In this document: in pieces, positions 24,622 to 36,122 of the stretch
Layout: the number at the start of each line of letters is the position of its first letter
Position numbering within the stretch: the stretch's first letter is position 1
NCBI RefSeq assembly: GCF_000298315.2
Contig: NZ_AEYE02000014.1
Location: forward strand, 62,001-126,000
DNA from: Rhizobium grahamii CCGE 502
GTDB lineage: Bacteria > Pseudomonadota > Alphaproteobacteria > Rhizobiales > Rhizobiaceae
Length of the DNA stretch: 64,000 nucleotides
Reading direction: 5' to 3'
Position numbers and translations under genes: made by a program
Notes under the pieces: model-generated
Database searches by the model: none
What the model was told of the DNA's origin: nothing
Seen by the model: the letters and a program-made list of their open reading frames with translations, nothing else

Positions 24622-25749
24622 CTATAACGCGCCAGCGATCCAGGGCGGCGACTGCGTATCATATCCCGACACGCCGTGAAGCAATTTTTGTCGGAAGGCA
24701 GGTATTCGCAAAAGGAAGGGGACGGCAAGGTTGCGGACTGCAATCGCCATCGGATTCTTCATGGCAATCAGCGAGGTTAGTTGATGGGTCTGTTTCAGCA
24801 CCGTCTGCACCGCCGGCATCCTCAGAGCCGCGTATTCGCGTTCCCGTCCCTCGGAGATCAACCAGCCGAGCCAGCACGCATCCTCTATGCCGAGGTTCAT
24901 CCCGCGCGCGCCCGCCGGCGAGTGAATATGCGCCGCGTCACCAGCGAGAAACACGTTACCCCTTGCCATCTCGGAAGCGCGACGGAAGTGAATGCGAAAA
25001 TCGGAAGCCCAGACGCGCTCTGCGACCCGTGCAGGATGCCGGATGCGGCTCTCGAAATCGGGAAGCGTCGAGATGTAGCGCAGGACATCGCGGGTAACAG
25101 GGAGACACCCGATCATCCCTGGATCGAACAGATTGATCTCGACAGAGCCGGTACCGATAGGTTCGGCATAACGGAAATCCGCGAGATAAAAGCTGCTCTC
25201 CAACGCCTGCCCGGGGAAATCGATGCCGACGGCCTTGCGTACCGTCGAATGAGCGCCATCGGCGCCAATGACGATGTCAAAATCCGCCGTTTCTACCGAT
25301 CCGTCGGCCCTCCTTAGAGTTACGCGCGGCTTCGAGGGATCGTGCGAAACCGTCTCCACCACGGTCTGCCATTCGGGAGCAACCTCAAAATCGGAAAGCT
25401 TGCCCAACAGCAGCCGCTCGGTATGTCCCTGTGCCAGCACCTGCATAGCACTGTATGGACCGGGCACGGTTGTCGTGTCGACGTCGGCAAGCAGCCTGTT
25501 CCCGGAAACGATGCGGAAATGCGCAATCCGCTGCGCTTCCTGCAGGATGGCGTCGGTGACACGTGAAGGCGAAAGCAATGCCAGCGTTCTCGCATTAATG
25601 CCGAGAGCCCGGCTTTCCGCCAACGGCACAGGGCCGGCGTCACTGTCGACGATACGCGGAACGTGCCCGCGCCGGGCAAGTTCGAGGGCAGCAGTCAGGC
25701 CGGTCGCGCCGGCGCCGGCGATCAAAATGCTGCGATGCCCTGACGCCAT
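24622..25749 (-). CDS. FAD-dependent monooxygenase (PheA/TfdB type)
   Basis: A 375-residue flavoprotein hydroxylase. The N-terminal dinucleotide fold is ILIAGAGATGLTAALELARR, the DG motif is VIGADGAHSTVRKAVGID near 170, and the second FAD motif is FLAGDAAHIHSPAGARGMNL near 270. It lacks the C-terminal thioredoxin-like domain of phenol hydroxylases. The substrate is unknown. The SCO gene upstream ends four bases before its start, so the two are co-transcribed; the functional link to copper delivery is not obvious. Confidence 0.88.
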   Translation of the reverse strand: MASGHRSILIAGAGATGLTAALELARRGHVPRIVDSDAGPVPLAESRALGINARTLALLSPSRVTDAILQEAQRIAHFRIVSGNRLLADVDTTTVPGPYSAMQVLAQGHTERLLLGKLSDFEVAPEWQTVVETVSHDPSKPRVTLRRADGSVETADFDIVIGADGAHSTVRKAVGIDFPGQALESSFYLADFRYAEPIGTGSVEINLFDPGMIGCLPVTRDVLRYISTLPDFESRIRHPARVAERVWASDFRIHFRRASEMARGNVFLAGDAAHIHSPAGARGMNLGIEDACWLGWLISEGREREYAALRMPAVQTVLKQTHQLTSLIAMKNPMAIAVRNLAVPFLLRIPAFRQKLLHGVSGYDTQSPPWIAGAL

Positions 25750-25753
25750 GCCG

Positions 25754-26356
25754 TCATCCCTTGCTGACGAGGTTCTCCAATTTCTTTACCGCCGTATCGG
25801 GATTTTCGCCATAGGCGATGGTGCCGGCGAAGCGCCCCGCCGCGTCGAGCAGAAAGACGGAAGCCGTGTGATCCATCGTGTAGTCGCCGTCCGGCTTGCT
25901 CTCGTCGACCGGCACTTTTTTGGCGTAGACCCGGTAGCCCTTGATGACATCGGCGACCTTGTCGGGCGCGCCCGAAATACCGACGATTCGCTTGGAGACA
26001 TTGGAGACGTATTGGTTCATCACCTCGGGCGTGTCACGCTCCGGATCGACGGTCACAAAATACGCTTGAAGCTTCTTGCCCTCGGGGTCGACCTTCTCCA
26101 GCCAACCATTCATTTCGAACAGCGTTGTCGGGCAGACTTCCGGGCAATGTGTGAACCCAAAGAACAGCGCCGTTGGCTTGCCGCGGAAGGCCTGCTCGGT
26201 GATCGGCTGGCCGTTCTGGGCGACCAGTGTGAATGGTACGCCGAACGGTCCCTCGGACACCGCGTCTTTCGTCTTGGTGACATTGAGGGTCAACCATCCA
26301 AGAATCCCGGCCATCAACAGCACCGCAACCCAGACCGCAATGCGGACAGTCTTCAT
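25754..26356 (-). CDS. SCO1/SenC family copper chaperone
   Basis: A 200-residue membrane-anchored periplasmic protein that helps assemble the CuA centre of cytochrome c oxidase. A single N-terminal helix (about 7-26) is followed by a thioredoxin fold with the copper-binding CPEVC in FFGFTHCPEVCPTTLFEM and the distal His in YTMDHTASVFLLD. The ATG at 26356 (MKTVRIAVW) has AGAGGT seven bases upstream; a start at 26383 is possible but puts nine extra residues before the anchor. It heads the sco-monooxygenase-prmA unit. Confidence 0.92.
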   Translation of the reverse strand: MKTVRIAVWVAVLLMAGILGWLTLNVTKTKDAVSEGPFGVPFTLVAQNGQPITEQAFRGKPTALFFGFTHCPEVCPTTLFEMNGWLEKVDPEGKKLQAYFVTVDPERDTPEVMNQYVSNVSKRIVGISGAPDKVADVIKGYRVYAKKVPVDESKPDGDYTMDHTASVFLLDAAGRFAGTIAYGENPDTAVKKLENLVSKG

Positions 26357-26707
26357 CGATCGAACCTCTGACATCGGGACCATTCCCAGTCTGCGCGTGA
26401 TATCGCCTCATTCCTCGCTGCGCAATTCAACAAGACGTTTCCGCCGGCGACCGATTGCCCCACCGGCACACTGAAAAGGCGCAATCAAAATAGAAATTTA
26501 TAGGACTTACAAATGCATGCGCGAAACGACTAGGTCCTCTACAATTTTTGAGGGTTAGCAAATACTTAAAAATGCACATCTATATTTAGCACTGGATAGA
26601 ACGTTCGCCGTTCTGATGACATGACGTCTGCCTGGCATCTCCATCCCGGCTATCCGCGTGAGCGCAAAATAAATACCGCGTCTCATCGCGGAGGGGATAA
26701 TCGTCAC
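26357..26707. other. Divergent intergenic region before the chemoreceptor
   Basis: These 351 bases separate the SCO gene from the MCP gene. The A+T-rich part at 26480-26600 probably holds the promoters. It contains TTAG-N7-TTAA at 26555-26569, the same degenerate CtrA-like motif found before the flagellin gene, and a dyad AGAACG-N5-CGTTCT at 26598-26614. No gene is apparent. Confidence 0.45.
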
Positions 26708-28672
26708 ATGACTGATATGAAAGTGCGCAAGAGCCTCTCTGTGGGCCAGAGGCTCGGCACCCTTGCTGGCGCTGCGTTTATCGGCTTCGGCTCAATGATC
26801 GCGGTTGGCTGGTACCAGAATTCAAGCGCTGATGCCGGCCTGAGACACGCCAACGAGATCCAGGCCAGTGTCGACCACATCAACGAGATGCGCGCCGCCA
26901 ACCTCACTTTGATCCTCGCCGCCATGGACACCATCGTCGATCGCGGCGATCGCGCAGTGATGCCTGAGCGCCTGAAGCTGATGAACGACGCAATTGGCGG
27001 GCTGCAGGAGAGCTCCAAGGAATTGCACGGTCTGGCGGACGAGTTGAAGGCTGGAAACCTGCTGTCCACGTATGATGCAGACGTCGCGACGCTCGGGCAG
27101 AATGTTGTTGGTGACTTGAAGGCAGCCGTCGAATCCGGCGCGCCCGATAGCGAATTCGACAGGCTCGACGATGCCATCGACGGTGGTGGCGACAAGGTGG
27201 GCGCGACATTGGACAAGCTCGCGCGCGATGGTGGCGAACTCGCCAAGGCTCGAATAGACGAGGCCAATGCGATCTCTCAGCGAGCAATCCACATCCAGCT
27301 TGCACTTGGCATCGTTGCCATCCTGGCAATGGCGATCCTGCAGTACGTCCATGGCGGCTCCATTCGCCGCGGCATCGAGGCCGTCCGCAAAAGCATGCAC
27401 GCGATCATGCGGGGCGATCTCGACAGCCACGTCCCGGCCACCGAGCGTGGCGACGAGATCGGCGACATGGCACGCGCGGCTGAGAGCTTCCGACTTGCCG
27501 CAATCGACAAGTTGGAACTCCAGGCGCGGAGTGATAGCGAGCGTCAGCAAAGCGATGCCGAGCGTCGCAGTCGCGAAGCAGCAAAACTGGCAGATGCCGA
27601 AGCACTCGACAATGCAGTAAAGGCGCTAGGCCAGGGCCTCACGCGACTCGCCGGCGGCGACGTGACGGTCACCATCGATCAGCCGTTCAAGCCCGAACTG
27701 GAGCGCCTGCGCAGCGACTTCAATCTGACCACGGCAACACTCCGCCAGACGATGTCAGGCATTTCACAGAACGGCACGTCCATCCAGGCAAGTAGCCAGC
27801 AGATGCGTGCAGCCGCCGACGATCTCGCAAAGCGCACGGAACAACAAGCGGCATCGCTTGAGGAAACGTCCGCTGCGCTCGATCAGATCACGGCAACGGT
27901 CCGCAACGCGACCAACCGCGCCGAAGAAGTCGGCCACATGGTTGCCCATACCCGACAGAACACGACGAAATCAGATGTGGTCGTCACCGACGCCATGGCC
28001 GCCATGGAGCGAATCGCTGCGGCCTCGCGTGAGATCGGCACCATCATCAACGTCATCGACGAGATCGCCTTCCAGACCAACCTGCTTGCACTGAACGCTG
28101 GCGTCGAGGCAGCCCGCGCGGGCGAAGCCGGCAAGGGCTTTGCGGTCGTTGCGCAGGAAGTTCGTGAACTCGCCGGTCGTGCAGCAGGCGCCGCCAAGGA
28201 TATCAAAGCCTTGATCGGAAAATCCAACACCGAGGTGAAGGCTGGCGGTGAACTCGTGACGGCAGCCGGTGAAGCGCTACGCCAGATTGGCGAAGATGTT
28301 TTGCGCATCGACGAACATGTTAAATCAATCGTAACCTCTGCACGCGAACAATCCACCGGATTGAACGAAATCAATACGGCCATCAGCCAGATGGACCAGG
28401 TCACGCAGAAGAACGCGGCCATGGTGGAGGAGACGAACGCAGCCAGCCATGCGCTCGCCACCGATGCCGATAGCCTGATCCACCTGATCCGGACGTTCAA
28501 GATCGGCGAGGGCATGAATGCCCGTTCCACGCCGCGGGAAGCCACCGCAGTCTCGCACCCGAAACCATCTCCCGCACGAAGCCTGATGGGCAAGGTCGCG
28601 GGCGCATTCAGCGGCGGCGCAACCGCCAGAGCCATGGCCGTACCGGCCGGAGACAACTGGGAAGAATTCTGA
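26708..28672 (+). CDS. Methyl-accepting chemotaxis protein with C-terminal NWEEF tether
   Basis: A 654-residue chemoreceptor. TM1 lies near 14-36, a periplasmic helical sensor domain spans about 37-195, and TM2 lies near 200-222 ([20 protein letters not shown]). HAMP domains follow, then the cytoplasmic signalling hairpin with the tip [20 protein letters not shown]. The last residues DNWEEF match the NWETF-type pentapeptide that recruits CheR and CheB. ATG 26708 follows GGAGGGG; ATG 26717 is also possible. CheW follows two bases after the stop, so receptor and coupling protein are made together. The ligand is unknown. Confidence 0.93.
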   Translation: MTDMKVRKSLSVGQRLGTLAGAAFIGFGSMIAVGWYQNSSADAGLRHANEIQASVDHINEMRAANLTLILAAMDTIVDRGDRAVMPERLKLMNDAIGGLQESSKELHGLADELKAGNLLSTYDADVATLGQNVVGDLKAAVESGAPDSEFDRLDDAIDGGGDKVGATLDKLARDGGELAKARIDEANAISQRAIHIQLALGIVAILAMAILQYVHGGSIRRGIEAVRKSMHAIMRGDLDSHVPATERGDEIGDMARAAESFRLAAIDKLELQARSDSERQQSDAERRSREAAKLADAEALDNAVKALGQGLTRLAGGDVTVTIDQPFKPELERLRSDFNLTTATLRQTMSGISQNGTSIQASSQQMRAAADDLAKRTEQQAASLEETSAALDQITATVRNATNRAEEVGHMVAHTRQNTTKSDVVVTDAMAAMERIAAASREIGTIINVIDEIAFQTNLLALNAGVEAARAGEAGKGFAVVAQEVRELAGRAAGAAKDIKALIGKSNTEVKAGGELVTAAGEALRQIGEDVLRIDEHVKSIVTSAREQSTGLNEINTAISQMDQVTQKNAAMVEETNAASHALATDADSLIHLIRTFKIGEGMNARSTPREATAVSHPKPSPARSLMGKVAGAFSGGATARAMAVPAGDNWEEF

Positions 28673-28674
28673 TC

Positions 28675-29145
28675 ATGAACAATACCATCATCAACCAGAC
28701 CGGATCGCATCTCGAGATCGTCTCCTTCCATCTCGGTGAGCAGGAGTTCTGCATCGACATCATGGCGATCCGCGAAATTCGCGGTTGGGCGCCGGTGACG
28801 CCGATGCCGCACACGCCACCTTACGTGCTCGGCCTCATCAACCTGCGTGGCGCTGTGATCCCTGTTATCGACATGGCCTGCCGCCTCGGCATGAAGATGA
28901 CCGAGCCATCCGAGCGCTCCGCCATCATCGTCACCGATATCGCCGGCAAGCTGGTCGGCCTGCTGGTCGAGCAAGTCTCCGACATGATGACCATCAAGAG
29001 CGAAGACCTGCAGCCGGCCCCGGAAATCATCCCGGAAGCCCAACGCGCCTTCTGCCGTGGTATCGTGGCCCTTGAAAAGACCATGGTCTGCTTCCTGAAC
29101 CTCGACACGGTCATCGCCGACGAATTGACGCGCGAAGCCGCCTAG
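28675..29145 (+). CDS. cheW: Chemotaxis coupling protein CheW
   Basis: A 156-residue adaptor that links chemoreceptors to the histidine kinase CheA. The CheW fold is clear: VSFHLGEQEFCIDIMAIREI near residue 14, PHTPPYVLGLINLRGAVIPV near 42, then SAIIVTDIAGKLVGLLVEQV near 80. It starts two bases after the MCP stop and ends before a strong terminator, making a two-gene operon. No cheA, cheY, cheR or cheB is nearby, so it must work with kinases encoded elsewhere. Confidence 0.94.
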   Translation: MNNTIINQTGSHLEIVSFHLGEQEFCIDIMAIREIRGWAPVTPMPHTPPYVLGLINLRGAVIPVIDMACRLGMKMTEPSERSAIIVTDIAGKLVGLLVEQVSDMMTIKSEDLQPAPEIIPEAQRAFCRGIVALEKTMVCFLNLDTVIADELTREAA

Positions 29146-29187
29146 CAGCAACGCGTCTCGCAGCGCCACCTCAAACCGACCACCGCG

Positions 29188-29220
29188 CCGCCTGCAAGAC
29201 AACTTGCAGGCGGATTTCGT
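29188..29220 (+). terminator. Intrinsic terminator of the MCP-cheW operon
   Basis: CCGCCTGCAAG and CTTGCAGGCGG form a perfect 11-bp stem around ACAA, followed by ATTTCGTT. It is 42 bases past the cheW stop. Confidence 0.82.
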
Positions 29221-29259
29221 TATGGGAGCGTTGAAAGCTATTGCGGCCTAGCAGACAGG

Positions 29260-30129
29260 CTACCCGACGATCTCGACCGTGAATGCGAAGCGGCGGGTTT
29301 CGCCGGGAGGCAATGACAGGCTGTACGGGCGCTTTGCAAGCTCGTTGGAGCCGTCCTTCTGGGCGGCCGTTCCATGCCAGGGTTCGATACAAATGAACGG
29401 TGCGCCCGGTTTCTGCCAGAGCGCCAGATTGGGCAGATTTTCAAAACGGAAATGCATCGCCGGTCCGCCATCGACGCCGTAGCTTAACCCCTTCCCCGCC
29501 CCTTCGGGAAAGATCATGGCGTCCTGCTCGAACATGCTGCGATCCAGCACAAGCCGTCCCGCCGTGAATGGGGACGCCAGCTTCGCGGGCGAGATCAACC
29601 CGCCCTCCAATCGTACTAAACCTGGCTCTCCCTGATTGTCGAGCGTGATGACGTGATCGCGCCCGGCAGATCCCGGCAATGGCCAGACGAAGGCGGGATG
29701 AAAGCCGAGGCCGAAGGGCAACGACCGGCTGTCGCGATTTGTGACCTCGGCGGCGACGGTCAGTGCCCGTCCCTCCAGCGCATGTTCCACCGCCAACAGG
29801 AAGTCGAACGGGTAGACGGCCCGTGTCGTCGGCGACGAGGCGAGTTCGTACCGGCATGTCGTTGCGTCCGCCGAGGCAAGGGCAAATTCCGTCCGGCGTG
29901 CGAATCCATGCTGCCCCATCGGATAGGTCTCGCCGTCGATCGCCACCATGTCCTCAGGCGCCTTGCCGACAATCGGAAATAGCACCGGCGACCGCCCGCT
30001 CCAGAAAGCGGCATCTCCGTTCCACAACCACGAACGGCCGTCGCTTGTTGCAAGCGACTGCATCTCGGCTCCGAGCGAGGAGACATCGACAGTCAGATAT
30101 TGGTTGCCGATCCGCGCGTGGCTTGGCAT
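29260..30129 (-). CDS. Aldose 1-epimerase family protein (LacX-like)
   Basis: A 289-residue galactose-mutarotase-fold protein. Family landmarks are SLGAEMQSL near 18, PVLFPIVGK near 48, the His in YPMGQHGFARRTEFAL near 69, FGLGFHPAFVWPLPGS near 138, and FICIEPWHGTA near 248, where conserved His and Glu residues are expected to catalyse anomer interconversion. The LacX subgroup has uncertain substrates. GAAGGGA precedes the ATG. It is a single gene on the minus strand. Confidence 0.88.
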   Translation of the reverse strand: MPSHARIGNQYLTVDVSSLGAEMQSLATSDGRSWLWNGDAAFWSGRSPVLFPIVGKAPEDMVAIDGETYPMGQHGFARRTEFALASADATTCRYELASSPTTRAVYPFDFLLAVEHALEGRALTVAAEVTNRDSRSLPFGLGFHPAFVWPLPGSAGRDHVITLDNQGEPGLVRLEGGLISPAKLASPFTAGRLVLDRSMFEQDAMIFPEGAGKGLSYGVDGGPAMHFRFENLPNLALWQKPGAPFICIEPWHGTAAQKDGSNELAKRPYSLSLPPGETRRFAFTVEIVG

Positions 30130-30204
30130 GAGCGTTCCCTTCGGTTTGGTCCGTCATCGGACCCTATCTAGGCCTGCCGCCGGCTCAGAACCGACGTGCA
30201 GGCG

Positions 30205-30696
30205 TTATTGCGGCTTGCCGTTTTTCCACGTGACGTTCTGGCCGTAAAGCGGGATCGTCGAGATCGCCATTTTGGCCGAACCATCGGTCAACTCGCGGGA
30301 GTGCGCGAGATAGATCAGCGTGTCGTTTTCCTTGTCGTAGATCCGGTTGACGACCAGCTTCTTCCAGATCAGCGACATGCCTGTCTTGAAGACCTCGTCG
30401 CCGCCTTTCGAGAGGTTGATGTCACCGATCTCGATCGGCCCGGTCTGGCGGCAGGAAATAGAATTGTTCGACGGATCCTCAAACCAGTTACCGTTCTTCA
30501 CGCGGTCGATGACGCTGCGGTCGAAATAGGTGACGTGGCAGGTCACGCCCTTCACCTGCGGGTCGGCCACCGCGTCGATGATGATGTCGTTGCCGATCCA
30601 GTCGACACCAACCTTGCCGACTTGGTCAGCCGATGCCGTGCCGGCGCAGAGGCCGACGAGCGAGGCAGCGAGAATGATGCAGCATTTTCCGGACAT
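30205..30696 (-). CDS. creA: CreA family periplasmic protein
   Basis: A 163-residue protein with an N-terminal signal peptide ending TASA, and the CreA family body: VGKVGVDWIGNDIIIDAVAD, PQVKGVTCHVTYFDRS and the C-terminal ISTIPLYGQNVTW. Two conserved cysteines (CHVTYF and SCRQTG) may form a disulfide. The function of CreA is unknown despite its naming in E. coli. ATG 30696 is supported by AAGGAA; upstream readings lack a signal peptide. Confidence 0.9.
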   Translation of the reverse strand: MSGKCCIILAASLVGLCAGTASADQVGKVGVDWIGNDIIIDAVADPQVKGVTCHVTYFDRSVIDRVKNGNWFEDPSNNSISCRQTGPIEIGDINLSKGGDEVFKTGMSLIWKKLVVNRIYDKENDTLIYLAHSRELTDGSAKMAISTIPLYGQNVTWKNGKPQ

Positions 30697-30758
30697 GGTG
30701 TTTCCTTGGTTACATCCGATTCTAAGGTAAGTCCGACGGATGCCTTTACAAGGAACCT

Positions 30759-31379
30759 TCACGCCTTCCGGCAGGTACAGGCCTCATACCCTTGCGGTGT
30801 AAGCTTTCCCGGCTTCATCCCGATCAGAGCGGGAATGGCATTGACGGCAGCCGCACCGACGGCCTTTGCCATCGCCAGCGCCGCATGCGCGCAGACGGCT
30901 GCGTCTTCGGCAGCGTTGTGATGCGCAAAGCGCAGGCCAAGGTGCTCGGCGACGATGTTCAGCCGATGCGACAAGAAATGCGGCCAAATCCGCTGAGCCA
31001 TCTTCAAGCTGCAGAGATAGGTCAGTTCCGGATAGGATTGCCGATAGAGATCGAGGCTTGCGCGCCAGACACTGAAATCGAAAGCCGCATTGTGCGCGAT
31101 CATGGTAGCGCTGCGGAAATCATCGTGGAACTCGTCCATAACCTCGGGAAAGTCCGGCGCGTCCACGACATGCTCCGGACGAATGCCGTGAATGGCGATG
31201 TTCATGCCGGAAAACCGCATTTCCTTCGGCCGGATCAAACGCTCCTCGACGCGGGTGACCTTACCATCCTCGATCCATGCCAGACCGACCGAACAGGCGC
31301 TGCCGCGCTGTTCGTTGGCTGTTTCGAAGTCAATGGCGATGGTCTTCAACGAGGCATCCGCGAGTCGGTATCTTTTCAC
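30759..31379 (-). CDS. DEDDh 3'-5' exonuclease (DNA polymerase III epsilon-like)
   Basis: A 206-residue exonuclease domain protein. The acidic metal ligands are visible: Asp and Glu in TIAIDFETANEQRG (ExoI), Asp in MIAHNAAFDFSVW (ExoII), and His and Asp in FAHHNAAEDAAVCAHA (ExoIII). It is shorter than a replicative epsilon subunit with its polymerase tail, so it is probably a stand-alone repair or RNA/DNA-trimming nuclease. It is 62 bases upstream of creA on the same strand, with no clear functional link. Confidence 0.88.
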   Translation of the reverse strand: MKRYRLADASLKTIAIDFETANEQRGSACSVGLAWIEDGKVTRVEERLIRPKEMRFSGMNIAIHGIRPEHVVDAPDFPEVMDEFHDDFRSATMIAHNAAFDFSVWRASLDLYRQSYPELTYLCSLKMAQRIWPHFLSHRLNIVAEHLGLRFAHHNAAEDAAVCAHAALAMAKAVGAAAVNAIPALIGMKPGKLTPQGYEACTCRKA

Positions 31380-31588
31380 CGATTTAGCGTTGCAGGGCGT
31401 CGGAGGTAAACACCCCTGCTTGACTCAAGCGCCGCCATCAACGACTTTCCTCGCATGATCGGATCACGCGCAATTCTTACGACCATGCATCACACCACGG
31501 CCCATGCAGGGCTCGCGGGAGCATTGGCGCGTTAATCGACCGATCGATCCCGAAGACCCTGCCGAGGTGAGCAGGGTTTTCGAAGCTT

Positions 31589-31615
31589 GCTCTCCTCCAA
31601 CAACTCAAGGAGAGC
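31589..31615 (+). promoter_or_regulatory. Hairpin covering the ribosome binding site of the GNAT gene
   Basis: GCTCTCCT at 31589-31596 pairs perfectly with AGGAGAGC at 31608-31615 across an 11-base loop. The right arm contains the AAGGAG ribosome binding site for the TTG start at 31619, so the hairpin would hide it. A short GTTTT run follows, so a weak terminator or attenuator is the alternative reading. Confidence 0.4.
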
Positions 31616-31618
31616 GTT

Positions 31619-32146
31619 TTGGATAATCCGGAAGAAAAGCCACTCAAACCGCCCGCGACGGGCGTGACGATCCGTGCGATGCGCGCAAGCGACATCGAAG
31701 CGGTAACCGCCATGCTCAACCTACCAGGCTTTCGCCACGGCACGCTTCGCCTTCCCTATCAGAGCGTCGAGGAAACACGGAAACGTTTCGAGTCGATGCC
31801 GCAGGGCAACGTGAGCATTGTCGCGGAGTTCGACGGGGTGCCGGTCGGCGACGCGCATCTCATGCGCCTTCAGGGGCGGCGCAGCCACGCGGCGAGCATC
31901 GGCATGGGCGTGCACGATGATTTCACCGGAAAAGGCGTCGGCAGCGCGTTGATGCAGGCGATTGTCGATACAGCGGACAATTGGCTTGATATCAAGCGGC
32001 TGGAACTCACGGTCTACACTGACAATGCTGCCGCCCTTGCGCTCTACAAGAAGTTCGGTTTCGAGACGGAGGGCCTGTTAAAGGCCTTCGGCTTTCGAGA
32101 CGGCACCTATGTCGACGCGTACACGATGGCCCGGGTCAGGCTGTAG
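31619..32146 (+). CDS. GNAT family N-acetyltransferase
   Basis: A 175-residue acetyl-CoA-dependent acyltransferase. The GNAT core reads VTIRAMRASDIEAVTAML at the start, ASIGMGVHDDFTGKGVGSAL (acetyl-CoA loop, motif A) near 95, and YTDNAAALALYKKFGFETEG near 136. The start TTG at 31619 is chosen for its strong AAGGAG site; no ATG precedes the conserved core in frame. The substrate is unknown. It resembles YhhY-type acetyltransferases. It converges on ligA with a gap of 21 bases. Confidence 0.88.
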   Translation: MDNPEEKPLKPPATGVTIRAMRASDIEAVTAMLNLPGFRHGTLRLPYQSVEETRKRFESMPQGNVSIVAEFDGVPVGDAHLMRLQGRRSHAASIGMGVHDDFTGKGVGSALMQAIVDTADNWLDIKRLELTVYTDNAAALALYKKFGFETEGLLKAFGFRDGTYVDAYTMARVRL

Positions 32147-32167
32147 AAGAGGCGATGGCTGGCGCCC

Positions 32168-34405
<2,238 letters not shown>

Positions 34406-34443
34406 TTAGCCGTGTCTGCTCCCCATTTCGAAGAGCCGCGGAA

Positions 34444-36117
34444 TCAGCCGTTGCCGGCCAGCAACCGGGCAGCAGCGGCCCTCGCCTCTTCGGTCACCGA
34501 AGCCCCCGCCAGCATGCGAGCGATCTCCTCGGTACGATCGCCGGGCGCCATCGTCGCGACGCGCGTCGCGATCTTTTCGGAGCCCTCGGCGGTTGGCCCC
34601 TTCGAGATAAGAAGATGCGTCGCTGCGCGTGCGGCAACTTGTGGCGCATGCGTGACGGAGAGGACCTGCACGCGGTCGGAAAGGCGTTTAAGCCGCTGAC
34701 CGATCGCATCCGCAACCGCCCCGCCGACACCGGTATCGATTTCGTCGAAAACAAGCGTCGGTGCCGAGCCGCGATCGGCAAGCGCCACCTTCAGGGCGAG
34801 CAGGAACCGCGAAAGTTCACCGCCGGATGCGACCTTCATGATCGAGCCCGGACGTGTACCCGGATTGGTCTGAACATGGAACTCGACAATGTCGATGCCC
34901 TCGGATGTCGCATCCTCGGGATTGGTGGTGATCTCCACCATGAACCGCGCCCGCTCGAGCTTCAGTGCAGGTAATTCCGCCATCACGGCAGCAGCCAGGG
35001 CGTCGCCGGCATGATGGCGCTTATCGGAAAGCGAGCGGGCCGCGGCGTGGTAATTCGCCTTGGTGACATTAACTTCGGCCTCAAGCTTGGCGAGCCTTTC
35101 CTCGCCGGCGTCGAGGTCCGCAAGATCGCTGATCATGCGAACGGCGAGCGCCGGCAGTTCGGTCACCGGAACGGAGTATTTGCGCGAAGCGGCGCGCAGG
35201 GCAAACAGGCGCTCTTCGACACGCTCCAATTCCTTCGGATCGTATTCCGTCTTCCTGAGCGCAGCCTCGACTTCCATCTGCGCATTGGAAAGCTGATCGA
35301 GAGCAGCGTCCAGGAGCGCCACCGTATCTTCCAGCAAGCCCGGGGCTTCGTGGCTCTTGCGCTCCAGCCGGCGCACCAGCGAGGCGATGTGCGGCACCGG
35401 AGAGGCATTGCCATTGAGGAACTCGGACGCTTCGGCGATATCGCCGGCGATCCGCTCAGCCTTCATCATCTTCTGGCGACGGTCTGCGAGTTCGTCCTCT
35501 TCGCCATCGTGCGGCGAAAGCTTCTCCAACTCCTCCACGGAAGAGCGCAGGTAATCGGCCTCGCGGGCGGCATTCTCGACCTTCTCGCGTTGTTTCTTCA
35601 GCGTTCGCTCAGTATCGCGCCAGATGCGGTAGAGGTTGGAAACGGCCGCAGCGTCTTCGTTCGCGCCCGCGAAGGCATCGAGCAGGATCCTGTGCGCATG
35701 AGCATCAACGAGAGCGCGATCATCGTGCTGGCCGTGGATCTCGACGAGCATTTGTCCGGCCTGACGCATCAGCTGAACGCTGAGCGGCTGGTCGTTGACA
35801 TAGGCCTTGGTACGCCCATCGGAATTCTGAACACGGCGGAAAATCAGATCGCCGTCATCATCGATGCCGTTTTCACGCAGCAGCTTGCGGGCACCGTGAT
35901 CCGGGCCAACGTCGAAGACGGCCGTAACCTGCCCTTTGTCTTCACCGTGGCGAACAAGGCCGCCGTCACCGCGTCCCCCAAGGGCAAGGGAAAGGCTGTC
36001 GAGGAGGATGGATTTGCCAGCGCCGGTTTCACCGGTCAGCACCGAGAGGCCGGTCTCGAAGGCAAGATCCAGCCGCTCGATCAAAACGATATCGCGGATC
36101 GAAAGCTGGATCAGCAT
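34444..36117 (-). CDS. recN: DNA repair protein RecN
   Basis: A 557-residue SMC-like ATPase that organises broken DNA ends for recombination repair. Walker A is TGETGAGKSILLDSLSLALG near residue 31, a central coiled coil spans about 150-370, the ABC signature is SGGELSRFLLALKVAL near 425, and Walker B is LVFDEIDTGVGG. All key motifs are intact. It starts five bases after the bamD stop and is clearly co-transcribed with it. Confidence 0.96.
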   Translation of the reverse strand: MLIQLSIRDIVLIERLDLAFETGLSVLTGETGAGKSILLDSLSLALGGRGDGGLVRHGEDKGQVTAVFDVGPDHGARKLLRENGIDDDGDLIFRRVQNSDGRTKAYVNDQPLSVQLMRQAGQMLVEIHGQHDDRALVDAHAHRILLDAFAGANEDAAAVSNLYRIWRDTERTLKKQREKVENAAREADYLRSSVEELEKLSPHDGEEDELADRRQKMMKAERIAGDIAEASEFLNGNASPVPHIASLVRRLERKSHEAPGLLEDTVALLDAALDQLSNAQMEVEAALRKTEYDPKELERVEERLFALRAASRKYSVPVTELPALAVRMISDLADLDAGEERLAKLEAEVNVTKANYHAAARSLSDKRHHAGDALAAAVMAELPALKLERARFMVEITTNPEDATSEGIDIVEFHVQTNPGTRPGSIMKVASGGELSRFLLALKVALADRGSAPTLVFDEIDTGVGGAVADAIGQRLKRLSDRVQVLSVTHAPQVAARAATHLLISKGPTAEGSEKIATRVATMAPGDRTEEIARMLAGASVTEEARAAAARLLAGNG

Positions 36118-36122
36118 TGGCC

